DNA from: Nilaparvata lugens
Lineage: Eukaryota; Arthropoda; Insecta; Hemiptera; Delphacidae
Reading direction: 5' to 3'
Assembly (NCBI RefSeq): GCF_014356525.2
Contig: NC_052504.1
Coordinates: 63,418,086-63,482,085 of the forward strand
Length of the DNA stretch: 64,000 nt
Numbering within the stretch: the first letter of the stretch is position 1; every line of letters begins with the position of its first letter. Shown here one piece after another: positions 35,546 to 44,581 of the stretch. Under the pieces are notes generated by a model. The model saw nothing but the letters and a program-made list of their open reading frames with translations, was not told the origin of the DNA and made no database searches. Both the position numbers and the translations under genes were made by a program.

Positions 35546-36764
35546 TTCACTCTATACAAGTGAATCCCTATCACTCTATTGCTTAATAATGGTTTGCTTT
35601 CCACCTGACTAGCTGCAATTGAGAATTCATTGAAACTTGTACAATCAAAATTCTCACTCATTTTTGATCTTATTAGCTTGAGCGATTAGAGGCAAGTGTG
35701 TATGAAGAACGCTTGCTACGAGGGCTCATGATGTTTAATGACAGACTCAAGAGAGAGAGGAGGATACGCCCCTCTCGCTTCTCACAACCAGCAGACGGCT
35801 CTAGCCAGATGCTGCATCTGCTTTCTCCTTCTTTTACTCGCTCCATCTCTTACCCTCACCCTATTACGAAAGGCGAGTAAAGGAGACAAGCGTTAACTAA
35901 CTTCCATTTTGATCGAGCTTTCCTATACTACCAGATTAAAGTGAAACGCTTCTCTCTGGCCCAGCATTACGAAAGGCAAGTGAAGGAGACAAGGAGTAAC
36001 TAAGTTCCATTTTGATCGACCGTTCCTATGCTGTACTAGTGAAACCACATGCTTCTCTTTGCGATCTTTGCGTTATGAAAAGGGGAGTGAAGCAGACAAG
36101 GAGTAAGTTCCATTTTGATCGACGTTCCTATACTATACTAGCGAATCCTTCTCTCTAATGATATACTAGTGAATCTAGTATAAGTTCTATAATGCCTCAT
36201 ATTATGCTTGCTTTCCAACTGACAGTGAAAATTTCAATCCCAATTGCCTTGTTGAAACTCATTGAAGCTTGTGCAGTCAAATTTATCGTCAGTGGCGCGT
36301 GCGCTCGCTCGCTCGCTTGTGAGTGTCTGCAAGTTCCCCTAGAATAACTCCTGCAGCGAAAACCGTTACATTCCGTTACATGAAAAAAATGTCTAGGTCG
36401 ATTTATCATCTGTGACATGTGTTTAAAGTTCATTATAGTTCACTCTCTCTCTCTCTCATAATATGTCATCCTTTTACTAGATTTATGCAATCAATTAGAG
36501 TCAAAAATGTCTAGACTGAAATTTGAAGCAGCAAATGTTAAATACTTCACTCTCTCTCATAATATGTCATCCTTTACAAGATTTATGCATGTATCAGATT
36601 GCTATGTGCTTATAACATTGCTTGAATGAAGAATATTATTTCAAATCTGAAAAGGTGAATGCAATTTGAAAAGGGGGAGGTGCGCCCACCCACATCTGCA
36701 GGAACACGTGCCAAAACAGATGTAGGGGAGCGAGCGAGAAGCCAGCGCCGCTTGGTGTACGGCT

Positions 36765-36832
36765 GTGTGTGTGTGTGTGTGTGGTGTGTGTGGTGTGTGT
36801 GTGGTGTGTGGTGTGTGTGTGGTGTAGCGGTA
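36765..36832. repeat. (GT)n microsatellite upstream of promoter, copy 1
   Basis: Interrupted GTGTGTGG repeat about 30 bases upstream of the TATA box. In copy 2 (41154-41222) the array is longer and less interrupted, so the two promoters differ in this proximal Z-DNA-prone tract. Confidence 0.93.
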
Positions 36833-36860
36833 AAGACTACTGAGCATGCTCGCAACAAAC

Positions 36861-36896
36861 TATAAAAGACGCAGTCACCTTATTTGAATATCATTC
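36861..36896 (+). promoter_or_regulatory. TATA + Inr core promoter, copy 1
   Basis: TATAAAAG at 36861-36868, followed by TCATTC (arthropod initiator consensus TCAKTY) at 36891-36896. The inferred +1 A is at 36893, 32 bases from the first T of the TATA box, the classic spacing. The ATG of the signal-peptide exon is 16 bases beyond. Confidence 0.75.
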
Positions 36897-36908
36897 ACAA
36901 CAGAGCAG

Positions 36909-36975
36909 ATGAACCATTTCTTCTTCTGTGTGTTTCTACTATTCATTACGAACTTATCAACAACAACAACAACAG
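36909..36975 (+). CDS. Predicted secreted protein, exon 1 (signal peptide), copy 1
   Basis: ATG in the context CAGATGAAC opens MNHFFFCVFLLFITNLS, a short textbook signal peptide core, then a run of five Thr encoded by ACA repeats. The exon ends after one base of codon 23 at ACAG|GTAAG. I do not recognise the protein. The model rests on promoter spacing, canonical splice sites and phase agreement over four exons (67+70+90+193 bases = exactly 140 codons with stop). Confidence 0.6.
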
Positions 36976-37080
36976 GTAAGAATTGAAAACAATTTTTATA
37001 GAAACAATATTACAATTTATTGATCTATTCTCACATACATACATCTATACAATTCGTAACACATGGGTCATATGTATACA

Positions 37081-37117
37081 GATATAAAAATTGTTAAGCA
37101 ATAACAATTTTTATATC
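37081..37117. repeat. Perfect 16-bp hairpin, copy 1
   Basis: GATATAAAAATTGTTA (37081-37096) is followed by AGCAA and its exact reverse complement. It overlaps the stop codon of the antisense 117-codon ORF and lies in intron 1 of the secreted-protein model. Copy 2 keeps it intact at 41478-41514. Confidence 0.9.
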
Positions 37118-37445
37118 CGACCAATTTGGCGACTTATGTGTTACTAGCAACACATAATTTTTACAGTTGATGTTAAAATGTTCTATTTTTTCTCTGCTAA
37201 TGCAGGAAGCAAATCTTTGAGGTAGATACACCTCACATTTGCTTCCTGCATTCCTTATTTTTAAAATTACACGTCGACTGTGTATTGGTCTCCTCTCGAG
37301 CTCCAATGATGCGGTACGCTAGATCCTCCTTCAACTCCCTCAGCGGGATCCACGGTTTGGGTAGAGGTTTGTTTATGAGTTGGACAAAGTCCAACTCACC
37401 CTCCACCTCCTTCATTAACGGCACGAGTGAGGAGTCCTCGTCCAT
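37094..37445 (-). pseudogene. 117-codon antisense ORF, copy 1, frame-broken
   Basis: The minus strand reads MDEDSSLVPLMKEVEGELDF and LPKPWIPLRELKEDLAYRII, then, after a frame change near 37280, SKCEVYLPQRFASCISREKI and NYVLLVTHKSPNW. Comparison with copy 2 shows two bases missing here (TGTGTATTGG against TGTGTTTATTGG). Length 352 = 354 minus 2, so the ancestor was an intact 117-aa ORF. Its layout (W-x-PL-x2-L, YxI, LPxRF) recalls a small insect protein family I associate with Polinton-like and other mobile DNA; that link is from memory. Confidence 0.6.
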
Positions 37446-37496
37446 TACAGCTCGTTTCTGTTGAAAAATATTTGATTAGTGTCTTATTTGTTTCAG

Positions 37497-37566
37497 ATCA
37501 TACTACAGATCAAGATCTCTACATCAGATTATCATTGAATTGTCATCATCGAATTCTCTGCATAAA
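37497..37566 (+). CDS. Predicted secreted protein, exon 2, copy 1
   Basis: TTGTTTCAG acceptor and GTAAGT donor flank 70 bases that read HTTDQDLYIRLSLNCHHRIL plus CIK in the phase set by exon 1, with two cysteines. It leaves two bases for exon 3. The sequence is unchanged in copy 2. Confidence 0.55.
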
Positions 37567-38290
37567 GTAAGTAATATCAGTTATTGAAATAACATTGTTG
37601 CATGATCGAGTACTTTAAACAATAATTTCTAATCAGTTCAAATGATATTCCCTTTGCATTCTAATCAGTTCAAGGAAATATTGCTAACATTGTTGCATAA
37701 TCGATTACTTTAAAACAATATTTCCAAGCAGTTCAAATAATTTGGTAACATTTATGCATGATCGATTACTTTAAACAATAATTTCTAATCAGTTCAAGGA
37801 AATATTCCCTTTACATTCTAATCACTTCAAGGAAATATTGGTAACATTTATGCATGATTGATTACTTCAAACAATAATTTCTAATCAGTTCAAATAATAT
37901 TTCCTTTACATTCTAATCACTTCAAATAATATTGGTAACATTTATGCATGATCGAATACTTTAAACAATAATATCTCATAATTCAAATTCCTTGCATTCT
38001 AATCATTTCAAATAATATTCATATCAAATAATCAACGACTTGTATGTGCGCAGATTTTTTAACAATCAATCACGGAAAAAATCTGTGCATACACAAGTTA
38101 ATATATTTGTTGAAACTAACCTTTGTTTGTGAGCAGATTGACTCCTCCTCCTCTTCCCCGCTAACCTCAGGCTCGTGCCCCAAACACCAACTTCCTCTTC
38201 GCCTGCTTCTTCCTCTCATCATTTCCCTCTACCTGCATTTTCCTCTCATCACTTCTGTTTATATAGCATACGTTTCTCTCTCTGTTCCAG

Positions 38291-38380
38291 GCTCGTGCGA
38301 GCGAGAGCGAAGTGTGCTACAAGGCAGAGAAAATTCAAATTTCTCTCCAAGAACACGTGCTCCCACATCGTTATCGGTTT
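38291..38380 (+). CDS. Predicted secreted protein, exon 3, copy 1
   Basis: A strong pyrimidine tract (CTCTCTCTGTTCCAG) precedes it and GTAAGT follows. In the inherited phase it encodes LVRARAKCATRQRKFKFLSK followed by NTCSHIVIG: a basic segment with two more cysteines. In copy 2 the RQR becomes RRE through changes that keep length and frame. No terminal exon follows within copy 1. Confidence 0.55.
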
Positions 38381-39094
38381 GTAAGTATTCTCTCTCCTAT
38401 AAGACACTCGATCATTTTTCAAATAGCATCCATGTGTTAGAAGACAAAAAAAAAAATCTCGTCTAGAACTCTGCATGGGACAGTGAAAACACCTGCTAGA
38501 AGCTGAAATCCCCCATGTCAACTCACTTAAACATATTTCTGATATTATTAAATATTCACAACATTTCAAGATAGAGGCTAACTTTTTTGTCTCTTGTAAA
38601 TTTTCTTTGAAATGGACGGTTTTCGAGATATTCGCCATCAAAAATTTAAAATGGCCGCCTTTTTGAAAAATTTCAACGAAAAATTTTTTTTTTATTTTTT
38701 ATAGTTGAGTCTTTATAGCATAAATATTCATGCCAAATTTCAGATCAATACAACATTTCGTTCTTGAGATAAAAATTTTTAAGTGAAAAAACAAAATGGC
38801 AGCTATAAGGATAACCGCTGAGTTTTGGACATCAAATATGACATTTGTAGTCTCCTAGCATCCAGTTACAATACCCTAAAATTCTCGACACTACTTCTGA
38901 AACACCCTGTATATATATATATATATATTTGTTTGATAATATTCTTTGTTTTCAATGTGCACTAAAGTATGACTACAATATAATTGTATCAATCAACTGT
39001 CTCTCATTGCTCAAACCTCTGAATCATGTAGAAGTAAGAGTACAAGGCATGATACATCAGTAGAAGGAATTCAAGAGATTGAAGCCACTTTTTT

Positions 39095-39930
39095 GCTCCA
39101 AAACCCCCTCCCCACTCTCATCCCTCGTCCATCCCGCCACCTCTTCCCCCGCCTGTAGGGGGGGGGTGTGTTCTAAAAATAGATTTCCCCTTCCCCCTGC
39201 CCAGTGGTGGTGAGGGGGATGAAAAGAGAGAGATATATCTTTCTCTCTCTCTCTTTCTAAAAATAGATTTCCCCTTCCCCTTGTCCAGTGGTGGTGAGGG
39301 GGATGAAAAAGATAGATATCTTTCTCTCTCTCTCTCTTTCTAAAAATAGATTTCCCCTTCCCCTTGCCCAGTGGTGGTGAGGGGGTTGAAAAGAGATATC
39401 TCTCTCTCTCCTCCCCCTTGCCCAGGTGAGGGAAAAAAAATTTCCCTTTTAGGAGGAAAAATTCTCTCTCTATACTGACAGATTAAAGTGAATCCATATT
39501 TCTACATCTAATGCTATACTGACAGATTGAAGTGAATGCTAGATGAGGGAAAAAAATCTCTTTGAGAGGGAAAAATTCTCTACTGTCAGATTAAAGTGAA
39601 TCCATTCTCGAATTCTCTACTGTCAAATTAAAGTGAATCCATATACTACATCTATACTGACAGATTAAAGTGAATCCATATTTCTACATCCAATGCTATA
39701 CTGACAATTGAGGTGAATGCTAGATGAGGGAAAAAAATCTCTTTGAGAGAGAAAAATTCCTTTGGTGACAGATTAAAGTGAATCCATATTTCTACATCTA
39801 ATGCTATACTGACAGATTGAAGTGAATTGAGAAATTCTCTCTCTCTCTCTCTCCCAGTATAGATGAGGGGGATATAGAGGGAAAATTTCCCTTTGAGGGA
39901 AAAATTCTCTACTGACAAATTAAAGTGAAT
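39095..39930. repeat. Low-complexity block, copy 2
   Basis: Counterpart of 34720-35545, with different (CT)n and (GA)n lengths and the same TGACAGATTAAAGTGAATCC-type minisatellite. Confidence 0.9.
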
Positions 39931-41257
39931 CCTTCACTCTATACAAGTGAATCCCTATCACTCTATTGCTTAATAATGGTTTGCTTTCCACCTGACTAGC
40001 TGCAATTGAGAATTCATTGAAACTTGTACAATCAAAATTCTCACTCATTTTTGATCTTATTAGCTTGAGCGATTAGAGGCAAGTGTGTATGAAGAACGCT
40101 TGCTACGAGGGCTCATGATGTTTAATGACAGACTCAAGAGAGAGAGGAGGATACGCCCCCCTCGCTTCTCACAACCAGCAGACGGCTCTAGCCAGATGCT
40201 GCATCTGCTTTCTCCTTCTTTTACTCGCTCCATCTCTTACCCTCACCCTATTACGAAAGGCGAGTAGAAGGAGACAGCGTTAACTAACTTCCATTTTGAT
40301 CGAGCGTTCCTATACTACCAGATTAAAGTGAAACGCTTCTCTCTGGCCCAGCATTACGAAAGGCAAGTGAAGGAGACAAGGAGTAACTAAGTTCCATTTT
40401 GATCGACCGTTCCTATGCTGTACTAGTGAAACCACATGCTTCTCTTTGCGATCTTTGCGTTATGAAAAGGGGAGTGAAGCAGACAAGGAGTAAGTTCCAT
40501 TTTGATCGAGCGTTCCTATACTATACTAGCGAATCCTTCTCTCTAATGATATACTAGTGAATCTAGTATAAGTTCTATAATGCCTCATATTATGCTTGCT
40601 TTCCAACTGACAGTGAAAATTTCAATCCCAATTGCCTTGTTGAAACTCATTGAAGCTTGTGCAGTCAAATTTATCGTCAGTGGCGCGTGCGCTCGCTCGC
40701 TCGCTTGTGAGTGTCTGCAAGGTTCCCCTAGAATAACTCCTGCAGCGAAAACCGTTACATTCCGTTACATGAAAAAATGTCTAGGTCGATTTATCATCTG
40801 TGACATGTGTTTAAAGTTCATTATAGTTCACTCTCTCTCTCTCATGATATGTCATCCTTTTACTAGATTTATGCAATCAATTAGAGTCAAAAATGTCTAG
40901 ACTGAAATTTGAAGCAGCAAATGTTTAATACTTCACTCTCTCTCATAATATGTCATCCTTTTACAAGATTTATGCATGTATCAGATTGCTATGTGCTTAT
41001 AACATTGCTTGAATGATAAGAATATTATTTCAAATCTGAAAAGGTGAATGCAATTTGAAAAGGGGGAGGTGCGCCCACCCACATCAGCAGGAACACGTGC
41101 CAAAACAGATGTAGGAGGGAGCAAGCGAGAAGCCAGCGCCGCTTGGGTGTACAGCTGTGTGTGTGTGTGTGTGTGGTGTGTGTGTGTGTGTGTGGTGTGT
41201 GTGTGTGTGTGTGTGTGTGTGTAGCGGTAAAGACTACTGAGCATGCTCGCAACAAAC

Positions 41258-41293
41258 TATAAAAGACGCAGTCACCTTATTTAAATATCATTC
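41258..41293 (+). promoter_or_regulatory. TATA + Inr core promoter, copy 2
   Basis: TATAAAAG at 41258-41265 and TCATTC at 41288-41293, again with the inferred +1 A (41290) 32 bases from the TATA start. The ATG follows at 41306. It is preserved from TATA box to ATG except for one substitution. Confidence 0.75.
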
Positions 41294-41305
41294 ACAACAG
41301 AGCAG

Positions 41306-41372
41306 ATGAACCATTTCTTCTTCTGTGTGTTTCTACTATTCATTACGAACTTATCAACAACAACAACAACAG
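41306..41372 (+). CDS. Predicted secreted protein, exon 1 (signal peptide), copy 2
   Basis: Identical in coding content to exon 1 of copy 1 (MNHFFFCVFLLFITNLS and the Thr run), ending at ACAG|GTAAG. This copy is the one directly followed by exons 2 and 3 and then by the sole terminal exon. Confidence 0.62.
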
Positions 41373-41490
41373 GTAAGAATTGAAAACAATTTTTATAGAA
41401 ATAATATTACAATTTATTGATCTATTCACACATACATACATCTATACAATTCGTAACACATGGGTCATATGTATACAGATATAAAAATTG

Positions 41491-41843
41491 TTAAGCAATA
41501 ACAATTTTTATATCCGACCAATTTGGCGACTTATGTGTTACTAGCAACACATAATTTTTACAGTTGATGTTAAAATGTTCTATTTTTCTCTGCTAATGCA
41601 GGGAGCAAATCTTTGAGGTAGATACACCTCACATTTGCTTCCTGCATTCCTTATTTTAAAAATTACACGTCGACTGTGTTTATTGGTCTCCTCTCGAGCT
41701 CCAATGATGCGGTACGCTAGATCCTCCTTCAACTCCCTCAGCGGGATCCACGGTTTGGGTAGAGGTTTGTTTATGAGTTGGACAAAGTCCAACTCACCCT
41801 CCACCTCCTTCATTAACGGCACGAGTGAGGAGTCCTCGTCCAT
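41491..41843 (-). pseudogene. 117-codon antisense ORF, copy 2, frame-broken differently
   Basis: Same product as 37094-37445 but here the first part is open through SRRVIFKIRNAGSKCEVYLP to about 41585. There one T is missing from a homopolymer (five against six in copy 1), shifting the frame. Length 353 = 354 minus 1. Because each copy is broken where the other is intact, either the ORF was functional at the time of duplication or both breaks are sequencing errors. Confidence 0.62.
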
Positions 41844-41894
41844 TACAGCTCGTTTCTGTTGAAAAATATTTGATTAGTGTCTTATTTGTTTCAG

Positions 41895-41964
41895 ATCATA
41901 CTACAGATCAAGATCTCTACATCAGATTATCATTGAATTGTCATCATCGAATTCTCTGCATAAA
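41895..41964 (+). CDS. Predicted secreted protein, exon 2, copy 2
   Basis: Same 70 bases, acceptor and donor as copy 1. Confidence 0.57.
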
Positions 41965-42685
41965 GTAAGTAATATCAGTTATTGAAATAACATTGTTGCA
42001 TGATCGAGTACTTTAAACAATAATTTCTAATCAGTTCAAATAATATTCCTTTGCATTCTAATCAGTTCAAGGAAATATTGCTAACATTGTTGCATAATCG
42101 ATTACTTTAAACAATAATTTCCAAGCAGTTCAAATAATATTGGTAACATTTATGCATGATCGATTACTTTAAACAATAATTTCTAATCAGTTCAAGGAAA
42201 TATTCCCTTTACATTCTAATCACTTCAAGGAAATATTGGTAACATTATGCATGATGATTACTTCAAACAATAATTCTAATCAGTTCAAATAATATTTCCT
42301 TTACATTCTAATCACTTCAAATAATATTGTAACATTTATGCATGATCGAATACTTTAAACAATAATATCTCATAATTCAAATTCCTTGCATTCTAATCAT
42401 TTCAAATAATATTGGTATCAAATAATCAACGACTTGTATGTGCACAGATTTTTTAACAATCAATCACGGAAAAAATCTGTGCATACACAAGTTAATAATA
42501 TTTGTTGAAACTAACCTTTGTTTGTGAGCAGATTGACTCCTCCTCCTCTTCCCCGCTAACCTCAGGCTCGTGCCCCAAACACCAACTTCCTCTTCGCCTG
42601 CTTCTTCCTCTCATCATTTTCCTCTCCCTGCATTTTCCTCTCATCACTTCTGTTTATATAGCATACGTTTCTCTCTCTGTTCCAG

Positions 42686-42775
42686 GCTCGTGCGAGCGAG
42701 AGCGAAGTGTGCTACAAGGCGAGAAAAATTCAAATTTCTCTCCAAGAACACGTGCTCCCACATCGTTATCGGTTT
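42686..42775 (+). CDS. Predicted secreted protein, exon 3, copy 2
   Basis: Acceptor TGTTCCAG, donor GTAAGT; 90 bases encoding LVRARAKCATRREKFKFLSK then NTCSHIVIG. It ends with two bases that complete the first codon of the exon at 43452. Confidence 0.57.
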
Positions 42776-42975
42776 GTAAGTATTCTCTCTCCTATAAGAC
42801 ACTCGATCATTTTTCAAATAGCATCCATGTGTTAGAAGACGAAAAAAAAAAAAAATCTCGTCTAGAACTCTGCATGGGACAGTGAAAACACCTTCTAGAA
42901 GCTGAAATCCCCCATGTCAACTCACTTAAACATATTTCTGATATTATTAAATATTTCACAACATTTCAAGATAGA

Positions 42976-43440
42976 GGCTCACTTTTTTGAATAGCATTCT
43001 CGAATGATTTCTAATATTATTAAATATTTCACTGCATTTCAACATAGAGGATAGCATTCTCGATTGATTTCAGTTCAGTTATTAAATATTTCACAACATT
43101 TCAAGATAGAGGCTCACTTTTTTGAATAGCATTCTCGAATGATTTCTAATATTATTAAATATTTCACGGCATTTCAACATAGAGGAATAGCATTCTCAAT
43201 TGATTTCAGTTCAGTTATTAAATATTTCACAACATTCAAGATAGAGGCTCACTTTTTTGAATAGCATTATCGATTGATTTCAGTTCATTATTAAATATTT
43301 CATGGCATTTCAACATACAGGAATAGCATTCTCGATTGATTTCAGTTCAGTTATTAAATATTTCACAACATTTCAAGATAGAGGCTCACTTTTTTGAATA
43401 GCATTCTCGAATGATTTCAGTTCAGTTATTAAATATTTCA
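42976..43440. repeat. Tandem repeat, ~134 bp period, ~3.5 copies
   Basis: GAGGCTCACTTTTTTGAATA recurs near 42976, 43110, 43244 and 43380, each followed by AGCATTCTCGA..TGATTT and TTATTAAATATTTCAC-type text. It fills the predicted intron between exon 3 of copy 2 and exon 4 and begins exactly where the 4.4 kb duplication ends. Confidence 0.9.
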
Positions 43441-43451
43441 TTGTTTCACAG

Positions 43452-43644
43452 CATTTTCTTACCTCTCAACTCGAGTTCTGAACCTCATAACCAGTTGAGC
43501 TCTTGTCGAGACAACACAGCTGAGAGGAATCAATCTGAAAGGAGTCAAAGGCGGTATCTACACCTGAGAGGAATCAATCTGAAAGGAGTCATAGACCGCT
43601 ATCTACACCTGTACCATAGCCCGCTATCTACACCTGTACCATAG
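43452..43644 (+). CDS. Predicted secreted protein, terminal exon 4 (unique)
   Basis: The acceptor TTGTTTCACAG (to 43451) is followed by an ORF that, in the phase left by exon 3, reads FIFLPLNSSSEPHNQLSSCR and later LHLRGINLKGVIDRYLHLYH before TAG at 43642-43644. The joined model is 139 residues with five cysteines after the signal peptide (about positions 38, 44, 54, 69, 94) and a basic middle. Short repeats of CTATCTACACCTGTACC near the end look like local expansion. A GTAAGTAC donor at 43701 would allow further splicing instead of a stop here, for example towards the acceptor at 44577. Confidence 0.52.
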
Positions 43645-43722
43645 ACTCGCTATCTACACCTGTACACTCGAGGAGATTCACGCAGCATCAACCACTACAT
43701 GTAAGTACATTTTTACTTTGAT

Positions 43723-43857
43723 TTTATCCTCTGAGGAGGAGAGGAAAATTGTGCTCCAAGGACAAAAACTGTTAAGTTTATACACTGTAATACACTGTCC
43801 TCGGAGGACAGTTTTTGTCCTCGGAGCACAGTTTTTGTCCTCGGAGGATAAAAAACC
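43723..43857. repeat. Palindromic repeat cluster built on TCCTCGGAGGA
   Basis: TTTTTGTCCTCGGAG occurs twice in tandem at a 23-base period (43814-43850), next to GTCCTCGGAGGACAG. It is mirrored on the other side by TTTATCCTCTGAGGAGG and CAAGGACAAAAACTG (43725-43770). A sizeable cruciform or hairpin is possible, between exon 4 and the BIR ORF. Confidence 0.75.
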
Positions 43858-43859
43858 TT

Positions 43860-44495
43860 CTACAATATACTGCATGCATGCGATTTTACTTCATCTTCAC
43901 GATACGGTATATCTGGAACATCCAAGCCCCGCTCTTCTTTCTCACACTCTTCATATAAACAAAATGGTAAATTTATTACTTTTTCAAATGGATTTTTGAT
44001 AATATATTTGCAATAGACACATTGCAGATAGAATGGATTTTTATGTAAGAAATAACCATTTCTCGCAAAATACTCTGCTTTATTGGATAATGATTTACAA
44101 AAGTCACAATGTAGATGATGATGCTTTTCAAAATACTCTCCTTGAACGGATGAATCTTCTACACAATTAAAAGTTGAATATCTTTCTTCATATTCTTGTT
44201 GAATATTATTATCGAAATTCTCCTCTTCAATTGTTATATTATCTTTCCTTCTACAGTTCGGACTGTACCTTGCATGTTCTATTGCTGCTATGTCACTTTC
44301 TTCCCATTTTCCCAAACAAATTGAACAAAATACACATCGCACAATGTCTGGTGCAGATGAGAATATAAATCCCTCTTTCGCCATGTTTTCCGCGGACAAA
44401 TGCGGAGAAGATTTCAACCATCTTTTATCAAAAGATAATAATCTTAATCTTTCATACAACATTATGTGATTTTGAGATATCATTTTCACACACAC
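43860..44495 (-). CDS. BIR-domain (IAP-type) protein, one complete BIR plus a partial one
   Basis: 211 codons, open. BIR 1 spans about residues 16-84: RLRLLSFDKRW, then AENMAKEGFIFSSAPDIVRC and FCSICLGKWEESDIAAIEHA. Zinc ligands are C54, C57, H74 and C81 with the canonical C-x2-C-x16-H-x6-C spacing. A second, incomplete BIR-like unit follows (EYFARNGYF with C159 and C162), after a His/Cys-rich patch near residue 125-133; its WE-H-C half is missing. No RING is present. IAP proteins bind caspases or other apoptotic partners in the cytosol; activity here is inferred. It lies head-to-head with the Polinton PolB (start codons ~90 bases apart), so it may be element cargo or a captured host gene. 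Confidence 0.85.
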   Translation of the reverse strand: MCVKMISQNHIMLYERLRLLSFDKRWLKSSPHLSAENMAKEGFIFSSAPDIVRCVFCSICLGKWEESDIAAIEHARYSPNCRRKDNITIEEENFDNNIQQEYEERYSTFNCVEDSSVQGEYFEKHHHLHCDFCKSLSNKAEYFARNGYFLHKNPFYLQCVYCKYIIKNPFEKVINLPFCLYEECEKEERGLDVPDIPYREDEVKSHACSIL

Positions 44496-44581
44496 CCTTC
44501 TTCTACCAATGTCAATTCACAACTAAACATGCTGTTGTACTCTATCTCATCCTGATCGTTATTCTTTTGTTTTTCAGAATC

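Larger units (their letters stand above)
34211..38580 (+). repeat. Tandem duplication, copy 1 (4,370 bp)
   Basis: Direct repeat of the following 4.4 kb with only scattered substitutions and small indels. It starts inside the right inverted repeat of the Tc1/mariner element and holds microsatellites, a core promoter, three exons and an antisense ORF. Bases ACTTTTTTG occur at 34211, 38581 and 42981, the left edge, junction and right edge, marking the likely recombination microhomology. Confidence 0.93.
38581..42980 (+). repeat. Tandem duplication, copy 2 (4,400 bp)
   Basis: Second copy of the unit. Its first ~335 bases are a solo piece of transposon terminal repeat ending in CACCCTGTATATATA; this is explained by the duplication and is not an independent insertion. 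The copies differ mainly in microsatellite length and homopolymer runs, with a handful of substitutions in the exons. Confidence 0.93.

Noticed and set aside
36610..36865. ORFs of His/Thr or Val/Cys repeats on both strands at the GT microsatellite (also 40981-41255)
   Set aside because: They are translations of a (GT)n repeat and carry no independent evidence of coding.
38044..38466. 140-codon plus-strand ORF (and 42502-42885 in copy 2)
   Set aside because: It overlaps exon 3 in a different frame, is dominated by Ser/Pro/Leu from pyrimidine tracts, and its frame is not supported by splice phasing.
38581..38916. Independent solo terminal repeat of the Tc1/mariner element
   Set aside because: The sequence after it continues collinearly with the flank of the first element, so it is simply the start of the second duplication copy.
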